From: Dryomyza anilis
Taxonomy: Eukaryota; Arthropoda; Insecta; Diptera; Dryomyzidae
NCBI GenBank assembly: GCA_951804985.1
Contig: OX638131.1
Location: 55,418,604-55,482,603 of the forward strand
Direction of reading: 5' to 3'
DNA length: 64,000 bases
Under the pieces are notes generated by a model that worked only from the letters and a program-made list of their open reading frames with translations, did no database searches and had not been told where the DNA came from. Within the stretch, counting starts at the first letter, position 1. The number at the start of each line of letters is the position of its first letter. The position numbers were made by a program, and so were the translations under genes. Positions 23,722-34,616 of the stretch are shown one piece after another.

Positions 23722-24848
23722 TTAACACACTGAGCAACCGTAAGCACTTTTACAATCGTTAAGCTCATGGGATCTATTAAGGCAGTTAACGCAACGTTGA
23801 AACTTTTTTACAGTGGAATAGCGATCGGAGACGCTCATTTGTAAAAATAATTTACAGACCCGCAAAACATGTTGCTGTTTGGGGCAAAGAACACAAAGTG
23901 ATCCTGTAAGGTGTGTGTGAAAACTATAGTATGTTTTAGGCAGAGCTGGGTGTTGTGGATGAAGCGGTTTTGCATGTGGAAGTTTAACGGTAGTGTGACC
24001 GCGGATGTATCCGATGGATTCAAGTGTCTTAAAGCGTTCAGAAAGGAACGCATCAAGACAACTCCACTTAGGGATAGCCGACTTATCCAACAAGATTTGT
24101 TCCCAGAGAGCCAAGGTTGTTTCAGGTAAGCGCTGAGAGCATATAAATATTAGGATGGGATCCCAATTGGTCGTATCAATATCATAAATCGAAAAAGATG
24201 CAAGACTATTGTTAATAGTTCGTTGCAAATTCTTAAGTGCTGCCGCGCTTTCATTAGTTACGACAGGAAGGTCGAATAAAATTTTAAGTTGGCCGTTGAC
24301 CAATACACGTTTATTCTCATAAACGTCTTTGAGATTTCGCCAGGCTAAATCGAAACCGCTATTCGTAAGAGGAGCCTTTTGCACTATATCGCGTGCGTCC
24401 CCGCTAGTCTTTTGCAAAAGATGGTAAAGACGCTCAACATCTGTAAGACGTGAGTTGCGAATGTATATTGCAGAGAATAGATCTCTGAACGTAGGCCAAG
24501 ATGTATATTCGCCGGCCAACACATCAGTGTCGCAAGGAGGAAGGCGTAAATTATTCGATGAAAAATCATTGGAGGCACGACAGGCGGCAGCTGAGGTGGT
24601 AGAAGTTTCGCTGAGCTGGTAAAAATATGTAAATGAATATCTTCATCATCGACAGAATCTTCATTAGAATCGAGGAATTGCAGACACCGATCATATTTGC
24701 TTTTAAAAATTGACCAAAGTGATTTTAATTCATCTCGGAATACTTCCAGGGAATATTTTGTATGGTTTTCAACCGAAATGTCATTAAATAATGACTGAAA
24801 TTCGACCAGTGCATCTGCAGCACGGATAAAAATATCCAAAGCAGTCAT
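23722..24848 (-). pseudogene. BEL/Pao gag
   Basis: Gag starts at the ATG at 24848 (MTALDIFIRAADALVEFQSL) and changes frame near 24530 into the 266-residue frame at 23722-24522. That frame has the hallmark GEYTSWPTFRDLFSAIYI and the helical core LYHLLQKTSGDARDIVQKAP. It ends with Cys/His clusters CVLCPKQQHVLRVC and CVNCLNRSHELNDC, which are zinc-binding nucleocapsid motifs. The A/T-rich leader upstream carries no long frame. A single frame change separates the two halves. Confidence 0.8.
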
Positions 24849-26280
24849 AGTGAATGGAGTTTAAATGGAAGGCCGTTAAAAAAAATAAATACAACTTTAA
24901 AAAATTCAGCAAAAAAAAGTCAACAGTAAATTGTTAAATTTGAAATATAAAAAGGTTAGACCATTTACTATAAGTGTATGGAATACAATTTATAAACACA
25001 AGCAGGGATGTCGCTTCAATGAGGGAAGCATACACCAAAAAAAAATCAAAACCAAAAAATATAAATTTTTTAAAGTAATTTAAAAAAAAATCAAAAATTT
25101 GGTAGAAAAAGAATTTATAATTTTCAAACAATTTAGAAAACAAAAAAGGTGCTAAAAAAAGAAAATTTAAATTTCGAACTAATTTAAATAGTTAAGATAA
25201 TTATGATAATAAATAAATTATGATAATAAATAATTTATTATAATATATAAGAATAATTATATTGTGCTTAATTTCGAAGGAACGCGTTGCTAAAAAAAAT
25301 TGTAAAATAAAATAACAATTGCACTGGTATTTTATTTATTTATTTATTTGAATAGAATATCACCAAGAAAGATAATCACATTTGTATATTACGATATTTA
25401 ATTTATTGAAATAAATTTATGTTCGCCACCACTGTGCTTGAGCAATCAAATATTTTAAATTTGAGTCAAAGCAGCAGAGTTCAATGTTGTTCACTTTGTC
25501 GTCACGAAAGATCGGAGAGAATCGCACAAGTATTGCGCGAGAGAGGTCCAGTGTCACAAATCCGATCGCATCCACTCACGTAAATGATATGTCCAACGAT
25601 GCGATAATTTCCACTCAATACCGGCTCTCCATCGATAAGCAATGGTTAAAGTTCAGACGACAATAGCTTCTAGCGAGAGAAAGCACTCGTGCCGATCACT
25701 CACGAATAGTGTGCAGTATTACAATCACAATTAGAAAACACTCATTCGTTAAAAATAAACTATGCTGCACTCTGGCAGAGTAGCAACAGTTTATATTAAA
25801 GTCACTCAAAAAGACTTACGGCACGAACGCGATGCGAAATAAATGCAACGCTGCACGTGCTCTAAAACAATATCGAAAAACTAGAGTTGCCACGTTCCAA
25901 ATTAAATTTTTAAAAATAATTATTCTTTTAAATTGTATTTTTAATGAGTCAAAATGGACTCGAAAATCGTTTAAAAAATTATTTGAACGAACAATCACTA
26001 AGGAATGTTTGGTTTATCGGCCTTCACACGATTTAATTTATTAATTTTTAAAACACACACTTTTCGCGAATATGATGTTGGTAACCACGAAACTCAAATG
26101 AAATTTACTCAATTCAACGACGTTTGAATTGTTTGGTCCACGGCACGAAGTCAACATGGACTTATACGATTTAAATAATAAATCAGATTATAAACAAAAT
26201 AAAATATATTATTAATATATTATTAATATATTAATATATTAAGTTTTTGCTCAAATAAATATTTAATATATTAAATATAC
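24849..26280. other. BEL/Pao element 1 leader and unassigned sequence
   Basis: Between gag and the 5' LTR-proximal leader there are 1.4 kb without a recognised gene. Positions 24870-25330 are A/T homopolymer-rich. Positions 25430-25790 are GC-richer (AAGATCGGAGAGAATCGCAC, TCCATCGATAAGCAATGG). Positions 26160-26280 are an AT-rich run with repeated TTAATATATTAA. This may be an over-long leader or may hide another insertion. Confidence 0.4.
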
Positions 26281-27020
26281 CTTTCTGCTTAAGGAATTCG
26301 TGTTTCTGCGATATTTGTTGTACGTTGAAATATGAGTTGTAAACGTTTCTCTTTTGTTTAATTTATTTGTCCGTCCGAAACTTCGCTTCGTTGATGCAGT
26401 CAGCTGGAGCGGCGCAATGCAAATTTTATTTTTCACTTTATTCTAAATGGAATAAATTCTTTCTAATTAATTTTGAATTATTGATCCGGTTCGAAGGACC
26501 AAATGTTTACGCAAGGAAAATCAATTAAAAAGCAGAAGTTTATATTTTTTTTTTGATTTATTTATGTGAGCAAGTGTAATTGAATTTCAATAAAAGACAA
26601 ACCGAAGCGTTTGCCATATGAATATGACAAAGGTATAAAAATACACAATAAGATTGGATATCAAGGAAGGAAGTAAAATATATAAAATATAAAAAAGTCA
26701 TCTAATGATGAACGCAGATGGGTACTTTCGTTGCACTCAGGATGAGGGGTAGCAGAAAAAGAGATCGAGCGCTGCTCAAGTGCAGTCCCGAGAACCTCAA
26801 AGAAGGAGGGTCGAAAGAGAAAGTACCGAAATTCACCTCTTGACGTTTGACCTGTCAAGGAATGTACTAAATTTATAATACAGGGTTTACACTCCAAAGT
26901 TTTGTCGTAAACAAACTCCCAACTATACACAGTTTAAAAATGTGTATAGTTACGGCGCGTAACTTTTGTTTATTTTAACATGGTGATAATAATTATAATA
27001 TGTTATTTTAACAATGATAT

Positions 27021-27025
<5 letters not shown>

Positions 27026-27100
<75 letters not shown>
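27026..27100. repeat. (AT)n microsatellite
   Basis: An almost pure AT dinucleotide run at the end of the first 826-bp unit. The Tyr-Ile frames through it are not genes. Confidence 0.95.
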
Positions 27101-27105
<5 letters not shown>

Positions 27106-27329
27106 CCTTTCTGCTTAAGGAATTCGTGTTTCTGCGATATTTGTTGTACGTTGAAATATGAGTTGTAAACGTTTCTCTTTTGTTTAATTTATTTGTCCGT
27201 CCGAAACTTCGCTTCGTTGATGCAGTCAGCTGGAGCGGCGCAATGCAAATTTTATTTTTCACTTTATTCTAAATGGAATAAATTCTTTCTAATTAATTTT
27301 GAATTATTGATCCGGTTCGAAGGACCAAA

Positions 27330-27745
27330 TGTTTACGCAAGGAAAATCAATTAAAAAGCAGAAGTTTATATTTTTTTTTGATTTATTTATGTGAGCAAGT
27401 GTAATTGAATTTCAATAAAAAACAAACCGAAGCGTTTGCCATATGAATATGACAAAGGTATAAAAATACACAATAAGATTGGATATCAAGGAAGGAAGTC
27501 CAATATATAAAATATAAAAATATAAAAAAGTCATCTAATGATGAACGCAGTTCTTACTTTCGTTGCATTTAGGTTGATGGGTAGCAGAAAAAGAGATCGA
27601 GCGCTGCTCAAGTGCAGTCCCGAGAACCTCAAAGAAGGAGGGTCGAAAGAGAAAGTACCGAAATTCACCTCTTGACGTTTGACCTGTCAAGGAATGTACT
27701 AAATTTATAATACAGGGTTTACACTCCAAAGTTTTGGCGTAAACA
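27330..27745 (-). repeat. third LTR of the BEL/Pao family (duplicated)
   Basis: 416 bp, TG...CA, nearly the same as 26504-26913 and also followed by AACTCCC. Being part of the tandem duplication, it has no internal region of its own. On the minus strand a short frame (MYSWEFVYAKTLECKPC) runs through it, as in the other LTR copies; I treat it as LTR sequence, not a gene. Confidence 0.85.
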
Positions 27746-27810
27746 AACTCCCAACTATACACAGTTTAAAAATGTGTATAGTTACGGCGCGTAACTTTTG
27801 TTTATTTTAA

Positions 27811-28046
<236 letters not shown>

Positions 28047-28249
28047 TCAGACTTTCTTCAAAAGTCACGTACACCAAAATTGAGTGAAAGTGAACTCAAT
28101 AGAACATAGTGAAAATAAAATTTAAGTGAAACTTGCAACGAATGCATTGTTAAGACCTTCTCTTCCGTTTTAAGTAGGGTAGTTTAAATAACATAAATAA
28201 AGTGTTCTCCCATTTAAATCAAAAAGTGATCTAATTTAAGAAACAACAG

Positions 28250-29044
28250 TTAGGAGTAAAGCGGTGAAAAAGAAGCGGTTCTAAAAACAGCGAGGACCAG
28301 CAGAAACCTAACAACAACGTATTTGACAGCATTAAAGAAAAGATAGATGAAGGCGAAAGTACAAGCATTTGCAACAGCCGGGATGAGCACTCTAGAAACA
28401 ACGAAGACGAGAGGGTAAATTCAGTAAACAGGTACAACGAATTTAGTGTCGCTTGTGCAGAACAAGAACCTAAAGATTATGCTAACGCGCAGATCGGCAC
28501 TCAGATGAAAGTGCGACGCGGAGGAAACACGCTGAGCAAAGATAGAGACCAGCGTGTACAAGACTTTTTGAAGCACGAGCTGAAAGCATTTGAAGAATTA
28601 AAAGGAGTCACCGACATAGCGGTACACAAGAAAAATCCGAAAAATCCTGCAATGCCGGCGATAATAAACGAAGAAATATACGAATTTATCAATAAAGGCT
28701 GTATAGAATAATCCCATAGTCCTTATAGCGCACCGATCGTCTTGGTGAAAAAAAAGACAGAACAATGGAGGCTCTTCGTCGACTATCGTCAACTTAACGC
28801 ACGATCAGTCCCCGACGCACGGTCGACTGTTCGTTACTATGTAACTATGCTGAACTCGGCCTCATGTTTGCGTGTGTCTTCATTTTTAGGTAAGCTTCCT
28901 CTTTCGTTATTTCATAACCTTTTCTTCATTATTTTATTAAGAACTTCTTTTAATTTCACTTTTGTTTATCATTAACAGTCTGTTTTGAAAAATCTTTTAC
29001 AATTTAAGTTTAGCCCCCATTTGTAGAAACAGCCTTAGTGATTT
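28250..29044 (+). pseudogene. gypsy gag-pol fragment reaching into reverse transcriptase
   Basis: A plus-strand region reads KNSEDQQKPNNNVFDSIKE, then SKDRDQRVQDFLKHELKAFE, then AVHKKNPKNPAMPAIINEEI and a stop at 28709-28711. It continues SAPIVLVKKKTEQWRLFVDY, the entry of a Ty3/gypsy reverse transcriptase. Coding sense is lost after about 28890 (SSFLG), just before the shared non-coding segment. Protease is missing, so gag-like sequence is joined to RT by deletion. Related to the minus copy at 17.2-19 kb. Confidence 0.65.
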
Positions 29045-29325
29045 CCGAGTGCATGTAGACAACTATAATTAACAAAAAAAAATTGGAGAAAATCACTAAG
29101 CATAACAAAGTTTTGCAGCTGTAAAATAAACAAATTATTATCATTCGACAATGTGCGCATTGTTCAAACATTGACATTTGGAGTCCCATTATAATATGTT
29201 TCTTAACATTTTGTTAACATTTTATTAAGTTTTCTTGTTATTGGGACAATTCACTACTATTCCTCATTTAAATATTTGTCAAAATAAAAAATGTACTTAA
29301 GTCTAGATAAATAGTGAGAATCTCA
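29045..29325 (+). repeat. non-coding segment fused to gypsy RNase H, copy 2
   Basis: Plus-strand counterpart of 18957-19240, with the same order of blocks and the same junction into RNase H at GTGCGTCGTGTACGAGCGAC. Small indels and substitutions separate the two. Outside this segment the copies diverge. Confidence 0.75.
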
Positions 29326-29589
29326 CACTGTGCGTCGTGTACGAGCGACTACGGGCTAGGCGCAGTCCTTACCCAAGTATTTGAACTTACAGAACAAGTG
29401 ATCGCTTACGCTAACAGGCGTGAAGCCAGACATTATAACCTGCGTCGGCGACCCTGGTCACCCAATATTGGTCAACAGGTGTTAGTCAAACAACGCAACT
29501 TCTCCAAATCAGTTGACAATTTTGCGGCCGGAAATTACCATAAGCAAAGGGAGCTTTGTCCAAAATATATTGAAACGCGAAAAGTTTAA
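29314..29589 (+). pseudogene. gypsy RNase H fused to integrase tail
   Basis: One 91-codon frame joins the RNase H start (CTSDYGLGAVLTQVFELTEQ, VIAYANRR) directly to the integrase C-terminal domain (ARHYNLRRRPWSPNIGQQVL). The break is at the Arg-Arg after VIAYAN. In the longer copy (17188-18956) more than 1 kb lies between these points, so this copy has an in-frame internal deletion. Neither domain is complete. Confidence 0.8.
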
Positions 29590-29924
29590 GAGTTGTCATC
29601 AGCATCATTAATGGCGGTAGATGCCAAAAACGCCAACAAATAGTAACACCACTAAAAAATGGCCGTTACGGTGAAAAGTTTCCGTTCATAAATCTAACAA
29701 GCCTTATTTTTAAACTACAGATAGAAGTTCAGGAACTAAACTTTCTTGTGTGGAAAATTGAATGACTTTCATTTTTATTTTAAACATACTTTAATATTAT
29801 ATAGTTGCCTTTTAAAAATAAGTTATTGAAGAAAAAATATTTGTTGTAAAAAATCAATTCGGAATAATTTGTCAAAATGTAAAGACGTAGAAAATAAATT
29901 AAATTTGAAAAACGATTTCTACAT
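29590..29924 (+). repeat. probable 5' LTR of the CsRn1-like gypsy element
   Basis: The end is set by the primer-binding site at 29925. The stretch CATACTTTAATATTA and the following TAAGTTATTGAA (about 29785-29830) recur at 33628-33672 after the integrase, as expected for LTR remnants. The 5' boundary could not be fixed; no clean TG start with a matching 3' copy was found. Confidence 0.5.
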
Positions 29925-29934
29925 TGGTGACCCC
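29925..29934 (+). promoter_or_regulatory. tRNA-Trp-type primer-binding site
   Basis: TGGTGACCCC lies right after the putative 5' LTR and 5 bp before the gag ATG. CsRn1/Kabuki-group gypsy elements are known to prime from tRNA-Trp with this sequence. This fits the gag type that follows. Confidence 0.7.
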
Positions 29935-29939
29935 CTACA

Positions 29940-30747
29940 ATGCCGAATACTGAAGCCACAGAGGAATTCTTTCAGGCAACTGCATTACACGAAGTTGTTT
30001 GTCTCCCAATTAAAGTGCCGCCTTTCTGGAAGGCTAACCCGAAGTTGTGGTTCAGTCAATTAGAGAGCCAGTTCATCAACTCAGGAATCACGCAAGATGC
30101 TACGAAATACCATACTCTCGTGTGGGTACAATTTAGAGAAACATCGTTAATGCCGTAAGTCACCTTATTGAGAAACCTTCTGCTCAAGCCATGTACGACA
30201 CGATTAAAAAAGGATTGCTGACTAAATTTCTAGATTCAGAAGAGAAGCGTCTCCAGCAACTTTTTGAAAATGTGAACATCGGGGACCAGAAATTGTCTGC
30301 GATGCTACGAAAGATGCGCCAGTTGACAAGTGGAAAAGTCTCGGAGGACAGGCTGAAATCTCTTTGGTTCCAAAGGCTGCCACCAACAATAAAAGCCATC
30401 CTCTCGGTAAGTTCCGATAATTTAGACAAGCTTGGCATGGCAGATAAAATCAATGACCAACTGGAGGGTTCTTCAGTCAATGCCGTCGCTGCACCTTTGC
30501 AAGACAATCATAATTCTCGACTGAATAACATGGAGAACCAGATGGACGAGATTTTGAAACGTATCGAGGCGACGACTAAAGCCAGAGAGGAAGATCATAC
30601 AGCCGTGGACAGAGTCAGACCAGAAATCGATTCGGTGACAACTCCAAAGCAAATCGTTCCTGTTGGTACCACTTCAAAGTTTGGTCAAATGCTTCAAAAT
30701 GTCGACCGTCATGTTCACACAAGGAGGAAAACTACTAACGCCCACGT
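29940..30747 (+). pseudogene. CsRn1-like gypsy gag
   Basis: Gag starts at the ATG at 29940 (MPNTEATEEFFQATALHEVV), with the signature PPFWKANPKLWFSQLESQF at about residues 28-46. A frame change near 30150 leads to the 186-residue frame at 30191-30751 (KRLQQLFENVNIGDQKLSAM, LWFQRLPPTIKAILS). This is the capsid region common to this gypsy group, which assembles particles around element RNA. No zinc knuckle is seen, which is usual for this clade. A single indel separates the halves. Confidence 0.8.
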
Positions 30748-31058
30748 CTAGGGTGACAGACGAGGGTGGTTTCCAGATATGTCGCCTGTTTGTGCAAGAT
30801 AAATCTTTTAACCAAAAATTCCTCGTCGACACGGAAGCGGATGTATCCGTTTTTCCCGCAACAACTCGTCAAAAAAGTGGAGAATGCAACCCACTCGAAC
30901 TTCAGGCAGCCAACAACTCAACAATTAAAACGTTTGATGACAAAATTCTAAAACTTAACTTAGGTCTAACAAGAGATTTCGTTTGGCCATTTATAATCGC
31001 AGCTGTTTCAAAGCCAAATATTGGTGCCGACTTTCTTGCCTATTTTGGACTTGATTGA
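30663..31058 (+). pseudogene. CsRn1-like gypsy protease, catalytic motif altered
   Basis: The frame contains KFLVDTEADVSVFPATTRQK. The family motif is D-T-G-A-D, so the flap-side Gly of the active site is replaced by Glu (one base change, GGA or GGG to GAA or GAG type). The rest of the fold is recognisable (LELQAANNSTIKTF, PNIGADFLAYFGLD). The change would disable an aspartic protease. Confidence 0.8.
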
Positions 31059-32030
31059 TTGACCGGATGACGAATCTTTGTGCTGTCGCTTCGCCAAGTT
31101 TTAATGACAAAATACCATCTGTAAAGTGCGTATCTCTTGCAAAAGATTCACCATTTTATTCACTTCTGTCAGAATTCCACAAGATTACATAACCTAATCA
31201 TAGCTTGCCGAAAGTGAAACATCATATCGACACAAAAGAAGAACCAGTTTTCTGAAAACCTCGTCGATTGCCGCCTGAGAAGCTTAAGATAGTGCAACAA
31301 TAATTCGATAACATGATGCAGCTGGGAATTTGTCGTCCATCTAAAAGTAATTGGTCCAGCCCGCTGCATATGGTGCCAAATCCGAACAACGAGTGGAGAC
31401 CATGCAGTGAATACCGTAATCTGAACAAGATTACAATTTCTGACCGTTACACTGTTCCACATATTCATGATTTTGGTAACTATATGCATGGAAGGAAAGT
31501 TTTCTCCAAAGTGGACATGGTAAAAGAAGAAAGGATATTCCGAAAACCGCAATAACAACACCAATTGGATTATTTGAATTTACAAGAATGACGTTTGGTC
31601 TATACGCGGCCCAGACCTTTCAAAGGTTCATGAAAGGTGCTGAAAGGTCTAGATTTTTCCTACGTCTATATGTCCTCATCGCCTCAAGTAACATCGAGTA
31701 GCACGAAACACATCTTCGTTCGAGCGTCTAAAAGAATACGGGCTGACCATCAACATTGGGAAATGCGAGTTCGGTAAGTCAGAAGTTTGTTTCCTTCGAT
31801 ATCTTGTGACACCATACGGTCTCAAACCAAACCCAACATGTGTGGAATCGATCAAAGACTACAAACTTCCCAAAACTGTGTATGATATGAGCAAATTTCT
31901 TGGATTGATCAATTTTATCGCCGGTTCATTCCGAAAGCTGCGAACGCTTAAGCACTTCTACACGAGCTTAAGAAAGGACAACGAAAAAAAGGATAAGCGC
32001 AAAATTATATGAATTTTGCTAAATTCAACT
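31059..32030 (+). pseudogene. CsRn1-like gypsy reverse transcriptase, catalytic box lost
   Basis: RT blocks are recognisable in several frames: LGICRPSKSNWSSPLHMVPN, SEYRNLNKITISDRYTVPHI, FSKVDMVK (motif A region) and NPTCVESIKDYKLPKTVYDM. The usual Y-x-D-D box should lie at about 31660-31680. The sequence passes from TACGTCTATATG to CTCATCGCCTCAAG, so the two catalytic Asp codons are deleted, with a frame change. Several other indels are present. Confidence 0.75.
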
Positions 32031-32496
32031 TTCTGAAGCCGCTCTTCTGATATATCCTATCGAAGGAACTCTTTCACTGTTCGTTGATGCTTCTGATTTC
32101 GGCATGGGAGCTGTCCTGCAAAAATTTGTCGATGTGTCATGGAAATGGCTTGGATTTTATTCTAAGAAATTTACAGACACACAGCGCCGGTACAGCGCTT
32201 ACGACCGCGAATTACAAGCAACATACTCAGGTTTAAAGTATTTAAAATATTTCTTAGAAGGAAGAACTTTCATAATCTATACTGACTATAAGCCGCTAAC
32301 GTTTGCTTTTTATCAACGCCCTGAGAAAGCTTCTCCTCGCCAACTTCGTCAGTTAGATTATATCGGGCAACATACTACTGATATTCGCCACGTATTAGGA
32401 AAGGACAATATTACGACCGACATTTTATCCCGTTTAGATGCCTTTCGAATGCCATTTGATTACGAAGCACTTGCGAAAGATCAAGAAACTGATTAG
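32031..32496 (+). pseudogene. CsRn1-like gypsy RNase H
   Basis: A nearly clean frame: SLFVDASDFGMGAVLQ (first catalytic Asp), YSAYDRELQATYSGLKYLKY (catalytic Glu), FIIYTDYKPLTFAF (second Asp) and DNITTDILSRLD. The last block has Thr before Asp where ADALSR is common. This is the best preserved domain of the element. Confidence 0.8.
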
Positions 32497-33468
32497 GAAT
32501 TGAATTCGCTGCTTCAATCAACTAGTCACAGTCATATGCTGGTAAATCTGCGATATTTTAACTGAGAAAATACGTCCATTCATCACAACGAAATTCCGTG
32601 AGAACATATTTCAAATAGTTCACAATATGTCTCATCCTGGTGCTCGAACGTCAACAAATTTAATAACTGATCGGTTCGTATGGTAATCGATGAATAAAGA
32701 CATTTCTAATGTGACCAGAAACTGTATTGCTTGTCAGGGGTCAAAAATTTCAAGGCATACCAAAACGCCGCTCGGTACATAGAAACTTCCAGAGGAAAGG
32801 TTTAAAATGGTCAGCATTGACATCGTGGGACCGCTGCCATCCTCATAAGGGTACCGGTATTGTTTGACTTGTATAGATCGATTTACGTGATGGGCGGAGG
32901 CGATACTTATTGAACATATTACTGCTGAAACTGTTGCCAACGCATTTATTCACGTCTGGGTATCACGTTTCAGAGTCTCTACGCCAGTTACCACGGACCA
33001 AGGCAAACAGTTCGAGAATTCGCGAAGGTAATTTGTTGCAAAATTGTTCACACTACATCTTACCATCCACAAGCAAATGGCCAGATAGAGAGGTGGCATC
33101 GAACATTAAAGACAGCCATAAAATGTCACACTGATACTAAGTGGGTTTCACCAGCTGAGATGACCTACGGAACCACATTGTCATTACTAGGACAATTCTT
33201 CTATGAAAAAGAATGTAATTATAAAAGCGACTGGATAAACAAAATTAAAGCCACACAAGTAGTACGACATGGGTGCAGTCATGAATACGTACCACGAGTA
33301 CTTCATAAGTGTTCACACATATTTCTTCGGAATGATTCTGTTAAAACACCACTCCAGCAACCATATAAAGGACCCTTTCCAGTAATACACAGAGGTGAAA
33401 AAACCTACGTCATAAGAATAAATAACGGTGAGAGGGTTGTGACTATTGACCGAATGAAACCTTATTAA
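32497..33468 (+). pseudogene. CsRn1-like gypsy integrase
   Basis: Broken frames show the zinc-binding half NCIACQGSKI, the first catalytic block MVSIDIVGPLPSS, the second VTTDQGKQFE (about 32990), and the C-terminal YKGPFPVIHRGEKTYVIRIN ending VTIDRMKPY at the stop at 33466-33468. Several in-frame stops (for example after PSS) and indels make it inactive. Order and spacing match the family. Confidence 0.75.
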
Positions 33469-33982
33469 TACTGAAATAATATAACAAGATTTAGCGCCGA
33501 CTTCTTGCAGTGACCAACAATCAATGATGCTGAGATCTGGAAGGAAAATTAGTTTTAAATAACGTTGACACTGGAGAGGAGTACCTGTGAGAACTCCTTT
33601 AAAAACTACTTTAATTTTTATTATAAACATACTTTAATATTACATAGTTGTCTTTTAAAATAAGTTATTGAATGTTCATACGGCAAATCATATTTAAATT
33701 AACCAATTTTTAGTTTTCAGATCACCCTGTCATTTTTGGAAGTGTTCCTAAACTGTAGAAAAACTATCAGCTGAGCCAACATGACGATATCGATCAGCTG
33801 GTAACACGTACTGATACGTCACCCACGCCGAAATGGAGATCAGCTGCTTAACGATGGGACATACTCTGCAAAATAAATAGGGTTGCCAACAAATCAGTTC
33901 GGAATATGACATTTTAATTATATTTTATTATATAGATATTTTAAAATATAGATCGACCACGTATGTAACAATTTTTAACCGA
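33469..33982 (+). other. 3' end of the CsRn1-like element and an unassigned leader
   Basis: Positions 33570-33582 (ACTGGAGAGGAGT) look like a polypurine tract, followed by an LTR-like piece whose CATACTTTAATATTA block matches 29785. Homology to the 5' side fades after about 33675. The rest (33680-33982) precedes another LTR and may be the 3' internal end of a different element. Confidence 0.4.
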
Positions 33983-33995
33983 AGTAAGGGGAGGA

Positions 33996-34616
33996 TGTGA
34001 GGAGTCAAATTTGTGTGCCCCAAATTTGTACATACATATTTTTTATCTGAATTCAATTAGATTAATAATTTAATTAATTGCAGTTATTACTAAATACAAC
34101 AACAACAATTCTACGTAAGCGCAACAATACCACAAACGAGAATAATTGCACGCACATGCAACAATCCCGCAAGCAACACATAAAACGCTACACATAAGAA
34201 TCAAGTATACGCAAGCATAGGCTGTAATGCAACCACATGAAATGAAGCAACAACAACAGCACAGACTACGCAACAACAATGCAAACGGCGATCGACACAA
34301 GAAAGAGTATAAAAGGAGACGCAATTGCAGCAGTCAGGCAGTTCGGTGCTGGCGACGACCTCGTACACATCAAACGTGGTAGTAGTGGTTGGTGGCATTA
34401 ACTCCCCAATTGTAGTAGTAGCGGTTCTAGGCATTAACTCCTCAATTGTAGTTATAGTGGTTGGAGGCATTAACTTCCCAATTGTAGTAGTAGCGGTTGG
34501 AGGCATTAACTCCCCAATTGTAGTTATAGTGGTTGGAGTCATTAACTCCCCAATTGTAGTTAAAGCGGATCGAAAAAAAAGTATAGTTAACTGCAAATAA
34601 TAAAGATTTGTATACA
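33996..34616 (+). repeat. minisatellite-bearing LTR, copy 1
   Basis: It starts TGTGAGGAGTCAAATTTG right after a polypurine-like AGTAAGGGGAGGA (33983-33995) and can be closed at ATTTGTATACA (34616). TATAAAA at 34308-34314 would serve as the core promoter, with CGGCGATCGACA just upstream. The same blocks recur at 53517-54215. A 36-bp minisatellite fills the region after the TATA box. I saw no second LTR of this family within reach, so it is a solo or orphan LTR. Confidence 0.65.
34372..34565 (+). repeat. 36-bp minisatellite in the LTR
   Basis: Five units of 36 bp (GGCATTAACTCCCCAATTGT type) alternate between a GTAGTAGTAGCGG and a GTAGTTATAGTGG version, so the higher-order period is 72 bp. The Val/Gly/Ile-rich frame through it (34325-34600) is an artefact of a repeat length divisible by 3. 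Confidence 0.9.

Larger units (their letters stand above)
20686..26913 (-). mobile_element. BEL/Pao LTR retrotransposon 1, internally deleted
   Basis: LTRs at 20686-21132 (3') and 26504-26913 (5') both have the ends TG...CA. They are flanked by the 5-bp repeat AACTC (20681-20685 and 26914-26918), as BEL/Pao insertions make. A primer-binding-like motif TTTGGTCCTTCGAACCGG directly follows the 5' LTR. Gag and protease are present, but reverse transcriptase, RNase H and integrase are absent: the pol frame stops shortly after the pre-RT region at about 21311. A CR1-like element sits in the protease region. The element could only move with help from another copy. Confidence 0.85.

Noticed and set aside
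34325..34600. 91-codon Val/Gly/Ile-rich frame
   Set aside because: It is the in-phase translation of a 36-bp minisatellite.
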